A program made the position numbers and the translations under genes. Below, piece by piece: positions 18,212 to 26,912 of a stretch of DNA of 57,547 nt; position 1 is the stretch's first letter; every line of letters begins with the position of its first letter. A model generated the notes under the pieces. It was not told the origin of the DNA. It ran no database searches and worked only from the letters and a program-made list of their open reading frames with translations. This stretch comes from an uncultured Pelagibacteraceae bacterium (GTDB taxonomy: Bacteria; Pseudomonadota; Alphaproteobacteria; Pelagibacterales; Pelagibacteraceae): assembly GCA_902623305.1 (NCBI GenBank), contig CACNTB010000006.1, positions 1 to 57,547 of the forward strand, given 5' to 3'.

Positions 18212-19128
18212 TGGGAATTTTTGAAAAATTTAAATCAGGTTTTAAAAAAAGTGCCTCAGCTTTTACAACAGGTTTAAGAGATATAGTTGTAAAAAAAGAG
18301 ATTGATGACAAAACATTAGATAAAATCGAAGATTACTTAATTCAATCAGATGTTGGTATTGTTTCGGCTTCAGAAATAAGAGAAATAATTTCTCAAACAA
18401 AAATTGATCCCAATAAAGATTTAACCGACGAAATAAATAATATTTTAAAAAATTATATTATTTCAATTATGAAACCTTTGGAAAATATTGAATTTTTCAA
18501 AAAAAAAGAAAAATTAAATGCAACATTAATTTCAGGTGTTAATGGTGTTGGAAAGACAACTACTATTGGAAAAATAAGCAAAATACTAAAAGGTAATGGA
18601 AACAAAGTAATGCTAGCTGCATCAGATACTTTTAGAGCAGCAGCTATAGAACAACTAGAAAATTGGGCAAACAAAGTTGATGTTAAAATTACAAAGTCAT
18701 CTCAAGGCTCTGATCCTGCATCTGTCGCTTATAAGGCTATTGAAGAAGCATTAAAAAATAATTTTAACCAAGTTTTAATTGATACAGCTGGAAGATTACA
18801 AAATAAAAAAAATTTGATGGAAGAATATAAAAAAATTGCAAACGTTACTAAAAAAATTGATCCTGATGCTCCACATGATGTTATTTTAGTTTTGGATGCA
18901 ACTTCTGGTCAAAATGTAATTAATCAAGTTGAAGAATTTAATAAAATTATTCCAATAACTGGTCTTATTATGACAAAATTAGATGGTACAGCAAAAGGAG
19001 GCATTCTTTTAGCTGTTGCTAAAAAATATAAACTACCAATTATTGCACTTGGATTAGGTGAAAAAGAAGATGATTTACAAATTTTTGAGGCCGAAAAATT
19101 CGCAGAGGCATTTACTCAAATTAATTAA
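18211..19128 (+). CDS. ftsY: Signal recognition particle receptor FtsY
   Basis: This membrane-associated GTPase receives Ffh-ribosome complexes at the inner membrane. The product has the NG domain only: a helical N domain, the P-loop GVNGVGKTTTIGKIS, DTAGRLQNKKN and ITGLIMTKLDGTAKGG. At 305 residues it lacks the long acidic A domain of enterobacterial FtsY, as is normal in alphaproteobacteria. It starts within the dapF stop. In many alphaproteobacteria a methylthiotransferase gene (mtaB) lies between dapF and ftsY, and it is absent here. It converges with the gene at 19121 and overlaps it by eight bases. Confidence 0.97.
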   Translation: MGIFEKFKSGFKKSASAFTTGLRDIVVKKEIDDKTLDKIEDYLIQSDVGIVSASEIREIISQTKIDPNKDLTDEINNILKNYIISIMKPLENIEFFKKKEKLNATLISGVNGVGKTTTIGKISKILKGNGNKVMLAASDTFRAAAIEQLENWANKVDVKITKSSQGSDPASVAYKAIEEALKNNFNQVLIDTAGRLQNKKNLMEEYKKIANVTKKIDPDAPHDVILVLDATSGQNVINQVEEFNKIIPITGLIMTKLDGTAKGGILLAVAKKYKLPIIALGLGEKEDDLQIFEAEKFAEAFTQIN

Positions 19129-19684
19129 TTAAGGTACTGGAAATTAAAGGTTTATAGAAACTACATTTGTAGTGTTCTTTAAATTCATAATGTCCACAAT
19201 TTTTAGCTATCGAAGAAATAATAAAATCAAATTTTCCATTTATAGGATAAAGCTCTAACTTTTTTTCAATAATATCAAATTTAAAATTAGCTTTTAAACT
19301 TTTTACAGCACTAATCATCACAAGAGTTTTGTTATCTTTTAAAAGATAATATGCAAAATCATCTGGGAAAACTGGGAAATCATACTCTTGCAAAAAATAT
19401 TTTGCTGTCTTTGGAAACCATTCATAAGAAATTAATGGCAAAGACTCTTTTGTTTTGTAGTTGTAAATATAAAGATCTTTTGGAAAATCATTAATATAAT
19501 TTGAATTTTCTCCTCGAGCTAAAACAGCTTTTTCACGAGTTTTAAAATATAATGCAAAATTTTCATCATGCGAATTCATTTGATCAATATGAAAAAGGCT
19601 GTCTACAGATGCTAAATTTTCTTTGGCATTTGATAAATTATTTAAAGAAAAAAGGACAATAAAAAATAAGAAAAAAATTTTCAT
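19121..19684 (-). CDS. Predicted secreted protein of unknown function
   Basis: I do not recognise this 187-residue protein. It begins with a clear Sec signal peptide (MKIFFLFFIVLFSLNNLSNA) with probable cleavage after residue 20. The mature part has no further membrane segment and is rich in aromatic and charged residues. It has two cysteines near the C-terminus (CGHYEFKEHYKC), which could form a disulfide in the periplasm. It converges on ftsY with an eight-base overlap and follows an alpha/beta hydrolase gene by 48 bases, so the two may be cotranscribed. The frame is open, has low GC like its neighbours and is likely real. Confidence 0.7.
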   Translation of the reverse strand: MKIFFLFFIVLFSLNNLSNAKENLASVDSLFHIDQMNSHDENFALYFKTREKAVLARGENSNYINDFPKDLYIYNYKTKESLPLISYEWFPKTAKYFLQEYDFPVFPDDFAYYLLKDNKTLVMISAVKSLKANFKFDIIEKKLELYPINGKFDFIISSIAKNCGHYEFKEHYKCSFYKPLISSTLIN

Positions 19685-19732
19685 AGATTAACTTAAAAAA
19701 AAAATTTGAATTATCTTTGTTAAGATTATGGC

Positions 19733-20551
19733 TTAATTTAAACTATCAAAGAACGATTTAAGAGCTAATACAAGTTTATCATCATATTCCATCATATGAT
19801 CGTCATATTTTGTAAAATATGAATATTTAGGTTCACTTGCTAAATTAAAAATTTTTTTGCCCATCCAAAATGGAACTATTTGGTCAGCCTCACCATGCAT
19901 TACTAATACTGGAATATTAATATTTTTAATTTTTTCATTATTTTCATACTTATCTTTTAAAATTAAACCCACTGGAATATATGGATAAAAATTTTTCGCA
20001 GCTTCTATCATTGATGTGAAGGGTGTTTCTAAAATTAATCCTGCAAAATTTTTATTCTGAGTAATTTCAGTAGCAATTCCAGTTCCTAATGACTCTCCAT
20101 AAATAATTATATCTTCTTCTTTTAGACCTTTTTCTTTAAGCCAGTTTATTGCACTTGCACCATCTGTATAAAGACCCTCCTCACTTGGTTTTCCTTTATT
20201 ACCACTAAACCCTCTCCATGCAATTATTAAAAAATTAACATCCATACTTTTAAAATGATTTAATTTGTGGATTCTGTTTTCAAGTGACCCTGCGTTTCCA
20301 TGAAAATAAACTATTGTTTTATAGTTTTTTAAGTCTTTATTATGAAACCAGCCTAATAGATTAATATTATCAGTCGTTTTGATAGTAACTTTTTCAATGT
20401 TAACTTTTAAATTATCTCCGGAATAATTATTCTCATCAGGATGATACATTAAATTTCTTTGAAAAAAGAACAGAAAAATTAAAACAATCAAGTAAATAGC
20501 AACGATACCAATAAATAGTTCCAAAAAAAAATTCCTACGTTTTATTTTCAT
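19733..20551 (-). CDS. Membrane-anchored alpha/beta hydrolase
   Basis: The protein has 272 residues with one N-terminal membrane segment (about residues 10-30). An alpha/beta hydrolase domain of the BEM46/ABHD type follows. Visible motifs are YFHGNAGSLENR (oxyanion hole), AWRGFSGNKGKPSEEG and the nucleophile elbow YGESLGTG. The Asp loop MHGEADQIVPF and a late histidine in YDDHMMEYDD complete the triad. Members of this family are annotated as esterases or peptidases of unknown substrate. It overlaps the MFS gene upstream by 17 bases, which suggests coupled expression. Confidence 0.85.
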   Translation of the reverse strand: MKIKRRNFFLELFIGIVAIYLIVLIFLFFFQRNLMYHPDENNYSGDNLKVNIEKVTIKTTDNINLLGWFHNKDLKNYKTIVYFHGNAGSLENRIHKLNHFKSMDVNFLIIAWRGFSGNKGKPSEEGLYTDGASAINWLKEKGLKEEDIIIYGESLGTGIATEITQNKNFAGLILETPFTSMIEAAKNFYPYIPVGLILKDKYENNEKIKNINIPVLVMHGEADQIVPFWMGKKIFNLASEPKYSYFTKYDDHMMEYDDKLVLALKSFFDSLN

Positions 20552-21773
20552 ATTTTTTTCTATTTAATATTAAAAAAAATATATAAGAAATAATACTTAA
20601 GATTAAGAAAACTGAAAAAGCTGATTTAAAAGCAAATATTTCCGTGTGACCCATGCCTTTAACGATATCTATCACTAGGCCCATTAGCCATTGCATTATG
20701 AATGTTCCAGCAAAAATTAATAAATTAAATGAAGTTAGTGCTTTACCAGCAGAATAACCTGAAAAAGAAAGGCCTACAGCTGGCTGTGTAACTGATAAAA
20801 AAATTGAACTTAAAATAAATAAAGTTATGTAGAATGCACCAGCTTTTGGGCCTAGTAATATAATCACAAACATTATAGAAAAACTAATTGGTAAACCTAA
20901 TTTAAGTATTCTTTTTGCAGTAAAACCTATACCTGAAATTTTTGGTAAAAAATAACCCCACAAAAAAAAGGATACCAACATAGTTACATTAATCCAGAAT
21001 AATCCTGTAGCACTCTGAAGCGGTGTATAACCAGCAACTCTAGTCATCCATGGGCCTGCCCATAAAGTTTGTATAGCCATTAAGCCCCCATAATTAAATA
21101 AACCCATTGGAATTACACTTATAAAAAATCTATTTTTCCAAACTTCTGATAAGGTTCCAGTATTACTTAGCTCTTCTGATTCTTTATTTTTAGTTAAATT
21201 CCATTTTGGAATGAAAACTAACATTAAAAAAATACTAATCAAAATTAAGATGGCGATACCGCCAAATATCCATCTCCATCCGAAACTAGGCAATAAAAGT
21301 TGTACAGGCAATGTAGATGACAAAAAACCTAATGATGCAATCATTAACATCCATGAGTTTGCTCTTTGTTGTTGGTTTTCTGCATACCATATTCTGTAAC
21401 CAGTTAATGGAGCCATTAAACAAGCACTAACACCTACGCCGATTAGAATTCGCGAAATTAATAATCCTGAAAAGCTTTCAGCTAAAGCAAATGATCCAGT
21501 TCCAACTAATGCAATTAATAAAAAAGAAGAGACAATTTTTTTTGGTCCATATTTATCTAACAAGTATCCAAGGGGTATTTGCATACAAGCAAAACCTAAA
21601 AAATAGCCCCCAGCTAACAATCCTAAATCAGCTGCTAACAAATTAAATTCTGAGGTTAATACGGGGGAAAGTGTTGCAGTAATTGCACGCAACAAACATG
21701 ATAAAAAATAACCAAATGCAAATACAAAAAAAACAATAATAGCCTGTTTTTTTGGTAAAATATAATTTTCCAT
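20535..21773 (-). CDS. Major facilitator superfamily transporter
   Basis: This 412-residue integral membrane protein has about twelve hydrophobic segments. It carries the MFS loop motif GYLLDKYGPKKIV between helices 2 and 3, and SRILIGVGVSACLMAPLTGY in helices 4-5. The family carries small organic anions, sugars or drugs, and the substrate cannot be read from sequence. It lies three bases after the stop of the large TRAP permease gene, so it is part of the same transcript. This suggests it handles a related compound or exports a product. Confidence 0.88.
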   Translation of the reverse strand: MENYILPKKQAIIVFFVFAFGYFLSCLLRAITATLSPVLTSEFNLLAADLGLLAGGYFLGFACMQIPLGYLLDKYGPKKIVSSFLLIALVGTGSFALAESFSGLLISRILIGVGVSACLMAPLTGYRIWYAENQQQRANSWMLMIASLGFLSSTLPVQLLLPSFGWRWIFGGIAILILISIFLMLVFIPKWNLTKNKESEELSNTGTLSEVWKNRFFISVIPMGLFNYGGLMAIQTLWAGPWMTRVAGYTPLQSATGLFWINVTMLVSFFLWGYFLPKISGIGFTAKRILKLGLPISFSIMFVIILLGPKAGAFYITLFILSSIFLSVTQPAVGLSFSGYSAGKALTSFNLLIFAGTFIMQWLMGLVIDIVKGMGHTEIFAFKSAFSVFLILSIISYIFFLILNRKKYENKT

Positions 21774-21776
21774 TAA

Positions 21777-24428
21777 TTAAAAGTTTAAAGATATATCTCT
21801 ATGAACTGAGTTACACCTTGCAACAAATTTAGCTTGTTCTTTAGTTAATCTGTTTTGAAGTCTTAGACCAATATTATGTTTAATAACATCATTATATTTA
21901 GTTAATTCAGGCATCAAATTCTTATTAGCGTCATCTCTCCATGAAACTTCTAAATTATAAAGATTAAAAGTTTCTGAACTTACTTCAATTAATTTTGGCT
22001 CATCTACCTCATCATTATCTATAACAGATATTAGGTCATCTAATTTATTTGCAAATTCTTCTGTTCCAGAAATTTCTCCTAGTTTTTCAAAAAGATTATC
22101 AATTATTGATATTGCATTTTCGTAATTTTTATTATCAATATTATATTTTAAGTCTTTTATTTCTGATGAAAGTTCTTTTAATTTTTCATTATCATTTATA
22201 AACATTACTATTTGATCCAGAGTTTCATAAGCTTCATCAACGTTTTTTCTATACCTTTTTGTTCTAGTGTTTTTTGCTTTGTGCAATATTTCAAATTCTC
22301 CATTTTTAGCTTTCCAATTTTCTGGAACTTTATTTTGAAGTTCTTGAATTTCTAGCTCGTAATTCTCGATCTTTAATTCTAATTTATTTTTATCTGATAA
22401 GTTATCATCATCTAAATTTCTAATTTCAGCTTTTGTTTTTTTAATTTTCTGGTCTATTTTTCTAATTTTTTTCTCAATTTTTCTTACATTGAAATGTAAG
22501 TCCCTATAATCTTTTGTAAATAATTCATATTCTTGTTCCGTTTTTTGAAGTTTTTTAACGATAGCAAAAGTCCCAAGCGCATTACCAAAATGTTCTTCAA
22601 AAATATCTAGTTTATCTATTGGAAGATTTGTGGGAGTTAATTTCTGCATGTCTTTTATTGCATTAGTAATTCTTTGTTCTTCGGTGTTATAAATTGCAAA
22701 TTTGTACTCTTGTAAGCAATATTGTAGCTTTGGATTCATCGGTGGTGGAGCAACGTTCGATGTCAAATATGTTCTTGCTGGCAGGTAATTTACTAATGAT
22801 GGATAGAAACCGACAATTCCAAGACCTATTAATTGTAAAATAATGAATGGAACTACACCTTTCCAGATATTTAAAGTAGTAACAAGTTTTGAAGCTACAC
22901 CTTTTAAGTAAAATAGTGCAAAACCAAATGGTGGGGTTAAAAATGAGGTTTGCAAATTCACCCCAATCATTACACCAAGCCAAATTGCACTTACATTAGC
23001 TCCTGGTTCAGCCAATAATATTGGAGCAATTATAGGAACAACAACTACAGCTATTTCAATAAAATCAAGAAAGAAACCTAGTAAAAAAATCACTGCCATT
23101 ACAACAATAAACTGCGTCCAAAATCCACCTGGTAAATCTTGAAGAAAATCTCTTACTAACTCTTCACCTCCAAACGCTCTAAATCCAGAGGTTAACATTG
23201 CAGCACCTAATAAAATTATAAAAACCATTGACGTCGTTACGCATGTTTCTGTAACAACTTCTCTTAAAACATTCTCAATTTTATACGCTCTCCAAAAACT
23301 CCAAATAATTCCTATTAAAAAAGTAATTGTAAAAAATCCTGTAATAAAAATTGCTGTAAGATCTCTAGTTTCTACAGCCTTAATATTTAAATTATAATTC
23401 TTAGATAAAATATAAATTGGAATGACTGATAAAATTGCAATTATAATTGGATAATAAGCATCTTTTTTTCCTTTATGTAAACGATAACCTGCCATCATAG
23501 TTGCACCTATTGCTCCAATAGATCCAGCTTGATTAACAGTTGCAATACCTAAAAGTATAGATCCTAAAACCGCAAAAATTAAAGCAAGAGGAGGAATAAT
23601 TACTATTAAAACCTTCATCCAAAATTTTGAATCAAAATTTCCTTTAAATGGAACGGGAGGAGCTGCCTTAGGATTTAATCTTGCGTATACAAATACATAA
23701 AGCATATACAAACCAACTAATACCAAACCAGGTAATAGTGCTCCCAAAAACATATCTCCTGCAGAAGTTGAGCCCACTCTAAATTCTCCAGGCATATTAA
23801 ATTCACCAGTTAAAATTTTGTAATCAGTCTGACGCATAGTATTTGCAACGTCTGCTGCGCTAGCTAATTGATCGGCTATAATAATTAATACAATTGAGGG
23901 AGGTATAATTTGCCCAAGAGTTCCTGATGAACAAACAATTCCGCTAGCAAGACTCTTGTCGTATTTATTATTAAGCATTGTGGGTAGTGATATTAATCCC
24001 ATTGCGATTACTGTTGCGCCAACAATACCCGTGGTAGCTGCAAGTAACGCCCCAACAAAAATTACTGATATTCCTAAACCTCCGGGGATAGGTCCAAATA
24101 ACTGCCCCATTGTTACTAAAAGATCTTCCGCAATTTTTGATTTTTGCAGCATAATCCCCATGAAAATAAATAAAGGAATTGCAATTAAAGTATCAGTTTC
24201 TACATCCCAGTAGTTACTCCTAAAGTTTGTAATACCAGCGGTTAACCATTCTTTGGGGCCATCAACAGCAAAATAAGCACTACTATCTCCTGCAAACAAA
24301 TAACCAAAAAAAGCTGCAAGCCCAATTGAAATTATTGCAGATCCAGGCAATGCAAAAGCTACCGGAAAACCAGAAGCTAAAGCACCAATCATTATAATTA
24401 CAAGTAAAGCTAAAAATAAATGTTCCAT
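21777..24428 (-). CDS. TRAP transporter large permease (DctM) with long coiled-coil C-terminal domain
   Basis: DctM is the main membrane subunit of a sodium-driven TRAP importer. Residues 1 to about 548 hold the many-helix DctM domain, with GLISLPTMLNNKYDKSLASG, GTLGQIIPPSIVLIIIADQ and NLQTSFLTPPFGFALFYLKG. This part is itself longer than the usual 430-450 residues because of inserted hydrophobic segments around residues 320-380. After it comes a soluble tail of about 335 residues. The stretch near 620-705 is strongly coiled-coil-like (IEKKIRKIDQKIKKTKAE), and the rest is charged and helical. The start codon is ATG at 24428, four bases after the small permease gene. Its role in transport is clear; the tail is unexplained. 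Confidence 0.92.
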   Translation of the reverse strand: MEHLFLALLVIIMIGALASGFPVAFALPGSAIISIGLAAFFGYLFAGDSSAYFAVDGPKEWLTAGITNFRSNYWDVETDTLIAIPLFIFMGIMLQKSKIAEDLLVTMGQLFGPIPGGLGISVIFVGALLAATTGIVGATVIAMGLISLPTMLNNKYDKSLASGIVCSSGTLGQIIPPSIVLIIIADQLASAADVANTMRQTDYKILTGEFNMPGEFRVGSTSAGDMFLGALLPGLVLVGLYMLYVFVYARLNPKAAPPVPFKGNFDSKFWMKVLIVIIPPLALIFAVLGSILLGIATVNQAGSIGAIGATMMAGYRLHKGKKDAYYPIIIAILSVIPIYILSKNYNLNIKAVETRDLTAIFITGFFTITFLIGIIWSFWRAYKIENVLREVVTETCVTTSMVFIILLGAAMLTSGFRAFGGEELVRDFLQDLPGGFWTQFIVVMAVIFLLGFFLDFIEIAVVVVPIIAPILLAEPGANVSAIWLGVMIGVNLQTSFLTPPFGFALFYLKGVASKLVTTLNIWKGVVPFIILQLIGLGIVGFYPSLVNYLPARTYLTSNVAPPPMNPKLQYCLQEYKFAIYNTEEQRITNAIKDMQKLTPTNLPIDKLDIFEEHFGNALGTFAIVKKLQKTEQEYELFTKDYRDLHFNVRKIEKKIRKIDQKIKKTKAEIRNLDDDNLSDKNKLELKIENYELEIQELQNKVPENWKAKNGEFEILHKAKNTRTKRYRKNVDEAYETLDQIVMFINDNEKLKELSSEIKDLKYNIDNKNYENAISIIDNLFEKLGEISGTEEFANKLDDLISVIDNDEVDEPKLIEVSSETFNLYNLEVSWRDDANKNLMPELTKYNDVIKHNIGLRLQNRLTKEQAKFVARCNSVHRDISLNF

Positions 24429-24431
24429 TAT

Positions 24432-25415
24432 TTAATTCTTTAAAAGTTTATGACTGCTACTCATAAAGTAGCTGGTGAATTGAGTTAACATACTTACTGC
24501 AAACACAGCTAAATAAACTGCCATTAGATAAAGTAAATACAGTCCATTTGAACCTTGCTGCGTAATTTCAAATGAAATTACAGGACCATTGATGATGCTA
24601 GCTTTACCCCCCATGCCTAAAAATATTACAATTAAACATAAAGGAATTCCTAGAATTAATGACCCAATTGCATTAGTCCATGCTTTTTTACGTTCACTAA
24701 AACCGGTATAAAGGACATCAACTCTAACATGCCCTTCATGAATTAACGCGTATGCACTTGCAAATAGGTAAAGGGCTGCATACCAAAAACGAACTAGATC
24801 TCCTTGGAATGCTTGTTCATATTGAAAAATAAATCTTGAAAGAACTATCAAAAATTCACTTCCAACTACTAAAACTGCTAACCAAATAAACCCTACAGAT
24901 CTTGTAAAATAACCAATTACAAAAGAAGCTAATATTAAAGGAAAGTGAATATATGTAATTCTAAAAGCAGGTATTACTAAATTAATTTTAAATTGTTCTC
25001 CAAAAATTGGCTCAACTAGTTTTTCCACAACCATAAATGAGATTAAAAAATCTGCTACTCCAACAATTAATACAGCCCAGAAAGAAGATCTTACTACGTA
25101 AGCCGTAATTTTCGTTAAGATCTCAGAATCTGTCTGTAATGTTTGTTTTGTAGATTTCGAAACAAAAAATATAACTCCTGCTAAAGATACAAAATAAAAT
25201 AGTAATTGAATGTATGATAAGTTTATTGCTAGCCCCTCTAAAGGTTTATTTAATTTTTTAAATCCAAATAATTCATAATGAGCAAAAAGTTTCTTAACTC
25301 CTGGCCAATCAAACCAAACTGTTAAAACATTATTAATTAGAAAAACTAATGTTAAGGCTAAAATAGAATAACTAAATATTCTTATTAAAATAGATAAGTT
25401 ATTTTTCGCCACCAT
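24432..25415 (-). CDS. TRAP transporter small permease (DctQ), enlarged
   Basis: This is the small membrane subunit of the TRAP importer and pairs with the adjacent DctM. The DctQ core is in the second half, where SAYALIHEGHVRVDVLYTGF is the typical DctQ signature, followed by RKKAWTNAIGSLILGIPLC. At 327 residues it is much longer than the usual 160-200. The extra N-terminal half adds about three hydrophobic segments. It lies 69 bases downstream of the binding-protein gene, with a strong hairpin in that gap, and four bases before dctM. Confidence 0.9.
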   Translation of the reverse strand: MVAKNNLSILIRIFSYSILALTLVFLINNVLTVWFDWPGVKKLFAHYELFGFKKLNKPLEGLAINLSYIQLLFYFVSLAGVIFFVSKSTKQTLQTDSEILTKITAYVVRSSFWAVLIVGVADFLISFMVVEKLVEPIFGEQFKINLVIPAFRITYIHFPLILASFVIGYFTRSVGFIWLAVLVVGSEFLIVLSRFIFQYEQAFQGDLVRFWYAALYLFASAYALIHEGHVRVDVLYTGFSERKKAWTNAIGSLILGIPLCLIVIFLGMGGKASIINGPVISFEITQQGSNGLYLLYLMAVYLAVFAVSMLTQFTSYFMSSSHKLLKN

Positions 25416-25441
25416 ATTAAATCTTTTATTGATATATAAAA

Positions 25442-25465
25442 AGAGGGCCCATTTAAGGGCCCTCT
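25442..25465 (-). terminator. Intrinsic terminator or attenuator between TRAP binding-protein and permease genes
   Basis: A perfect 9-bp GC-rich stem, AGAGGGCCC with GGGCCCTCT around a 6-base loop, lies just after the dctP stop. On the minus strand it is followed by TTTTTATATAT, giving an intrinsic-terminator layout. Partial readthrough would let the permease genes be expressed at a lower level than the binding protein. Confidence 0.85.
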
Positions 25466-25484
25466 ATTAATAATTAGAATTAAA

Positions 25485-26609
25485 TTATACTCCTAATGCT
25501 CTATTTCTTTGAGCAACATATGGCCCATCAGACAAGTTAGTCCAAGCACCAATTTCCTTACGACCTTTAACAAAGGCAGCATGTACTTTCTTGGCAAGAG
25601 CGCTATGTTGTTGAACTTCATCGAAAACTTCAGCAGCACCTTTAGCGAAAGCATCATAAACTTTGTCGTTAAACTTCTCTAGTTTAACTCCACTTTCGTT
25701 AACTAATCGCGCTAATGCAGCTCCATTTTTAGCATTGTATTCAGCCATTGTAGTTGTGTCAGCCCAATCACAAGCAGTTTTAATTATTAACTGATCTGAT
25801 TTTGACAAACTAGTAAACCAGGATTTATTTACTCCACAAGCTAGTGTAGATCCTGGTTCATGCATTCCTGGATAGTAATAATACTTAGCAGCTTCCTGGA
25901 ACTTCATAGCTTCATCATTCCAAGGTCCTACCCATTCTGTTGCATCAATTGCGCCTGACACAAGGTTTTCATAAATTTGTCCACCGGGAAGTGAAATTGG
26001 AGATCCACCTAGTTTTCCAAGTACTTGTCCACCTAAACCAGGCATACGCATTTTTAAACCTTTAAAGTCATTAGCTGATCTAATTTTTTTGTTAAACCAG
26101 CCACCCATTTGCACTCCAGTATTACCAGCAGCAAAACTTTGTGTTCCAAAATCATCAGTCAATTCATCCCACAATTCTTGTCCACCAGCAAATTTTAACC
26201 ACGCATTCATTTCAGCATACGTGAAACCAAATGGAACCGCAGTAAAATATCCAAATGCAGGGTGTTTTTTAACCCAGTAGTAATCAGCACCATGATACAT
26301 TTGAGAGTTACCAGATGCAACTTCGTCAAACGAGTCAAATGCTTTTACTCTTTCGTTAGCAGCATAATAAGTAACTTGAATTCTACCATCACTCATATCG
26401 CTTAATCTTTGAGCAAGTCTTTGTGCACCAGTTCCTAAACCTGGAAAATCTCTAGGCCAAGTAGCTACCATAGAAGCTTCAACTCTTTCTTTGGCAACGG
26501 CTGGAGCAGATAAAGCAACAGCAGCAACACCAGTTGCAGCTGCAGTTTTAAAGAACTTTCTTCTTGAAGGTGATCTAGAAACCTTCAATGATTTTTTTTC
26601 TTTAATCAT
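25485..26609 (-). CDS. TRAP transporter substrate-binding protein, TakP-like, Tat signal
   Basis: This periplasmic solute receptor delivers ligand to the DctQM permease. A twin-arginine signal (PSRRKFFKTAAATG) is followed by a hydrophobic stretch and a likely cleavage site near APAVAKE. The mature domain has the family Arg188 region (GLKMRMPGLGGQVL) and IDATEWVGPWNDE, with Glu225-Trp226, a motif I associate with 2-oxoacid receptors such as TakP. The 374-residue length is typical. The ATG at 26609 is preceded by a strong ribosome binding site (AGAGGAGA), fitting high expression. The 2-oxoacid substrate is inferred from family similarity. Confidence 0.92.
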   Translation of the reverse strand: MIKEKKSLKVSRSPSRRKFFKTAAATGVAAVALSAPAVAKERVEASMVATWPRDFPGLGTGAQRLAQRLSDMSDGRIQVTYYAANERVKAFDSFDEVASGNSQMYHGADYYWVKKHPAFGYFTAVPFGFTYAEMNAWLKFAGGQELWDELTDDFGTQSFAAGNTGVQMGGWFNKKIRSANDFKGLKMRMPGLGGQVLGKLGGSPISLPGGQIYENLVSGAIDATEWVGPWNDEAMKFQEAAKYYYYPGMHEPGSTLACGVNKSWFTSLSKSDQLIIKTACDWADTTTMAEYNAKNGAALARLVNESGVKLEKFNDKVYDAFAKGAAEVFDEVQQHSALAKKVHAAFVKGRKEIGAWTNLSDGPYVAQRNRALGV

Positions 26610-26627
26610 TAGTATCTCCTCTTCTTT

Positions 26628-26677
26628 GTTAATTAACTGTATAGAGTAAATTACAAATGTACGTTTAAGTCTAGAGT
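26628..26677 (-). promoter_or_regulatory. Conserved leader element A upstream of the first dctP gene
   Basis: Two blocks are shared with the region upstream of the other dctP gene. One is CAGTTAATTAAC (26628-26639, minus strand). The other is ACTCTAGACTTAAAC (26663-26677), which differs from its counterpart by two bases of fifteen. The same order and a similar spacing (35 versus 29 bases) occur at 31426-31469. They could be promoter, regulator or 5' leader sequences. I cannot place the -10 and -35 boxes with confidence. Confidence 0.55.
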
Positions 26678-26735
26678 AAAATAATCACAAAAGTTTGTAT
26701 TACAATCTGAGGTAGTAATAAAAGATTAATCCGAA

Positions 26736-26912
26736 TTATTTTTTATCAAAAAAAGCTTCGTATATCATCATAAAGATTGCGATTGCCATCAATATATAAA
26801 CTGGCAAAACATCAAAAAAACCGATCATAGTTGATCTCGTTAAAGTAGTAGCTAAGCCAACTAAGAATGCAGTAGCGAGTAATGTTCCTAAAAAAACTGT
26901 AAACTTATGCAT
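26736..26912 (-). CDS. Small two-helix membrane protein (58 residues), unlisted
   Basis: This short open frame starts at an ATG whose first base directly abuts the amidase stop codon. It ends at TAA, 126 bases before dctP. The product begins MHKFTVFLGTLLATAFLVGL, then has a short loop with TRST and a second hydrophobic segment (VLPVYILMAIAIFMMI), and ends in FFDKK. The two predicted membrane helices and the immediate junction with the amidase argue that it is translated. I do not recognise the family. It might be an accessory subunit of the TRAP system or of the amidase, but there is no direct evidence. Confidence 0.65.
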   Translation of the reverse strand: MHKFTVFLGTLLATAFLVGLATTLTRSTMIGFFDVLPVYILMAIAIFMMIYEAFFDKK

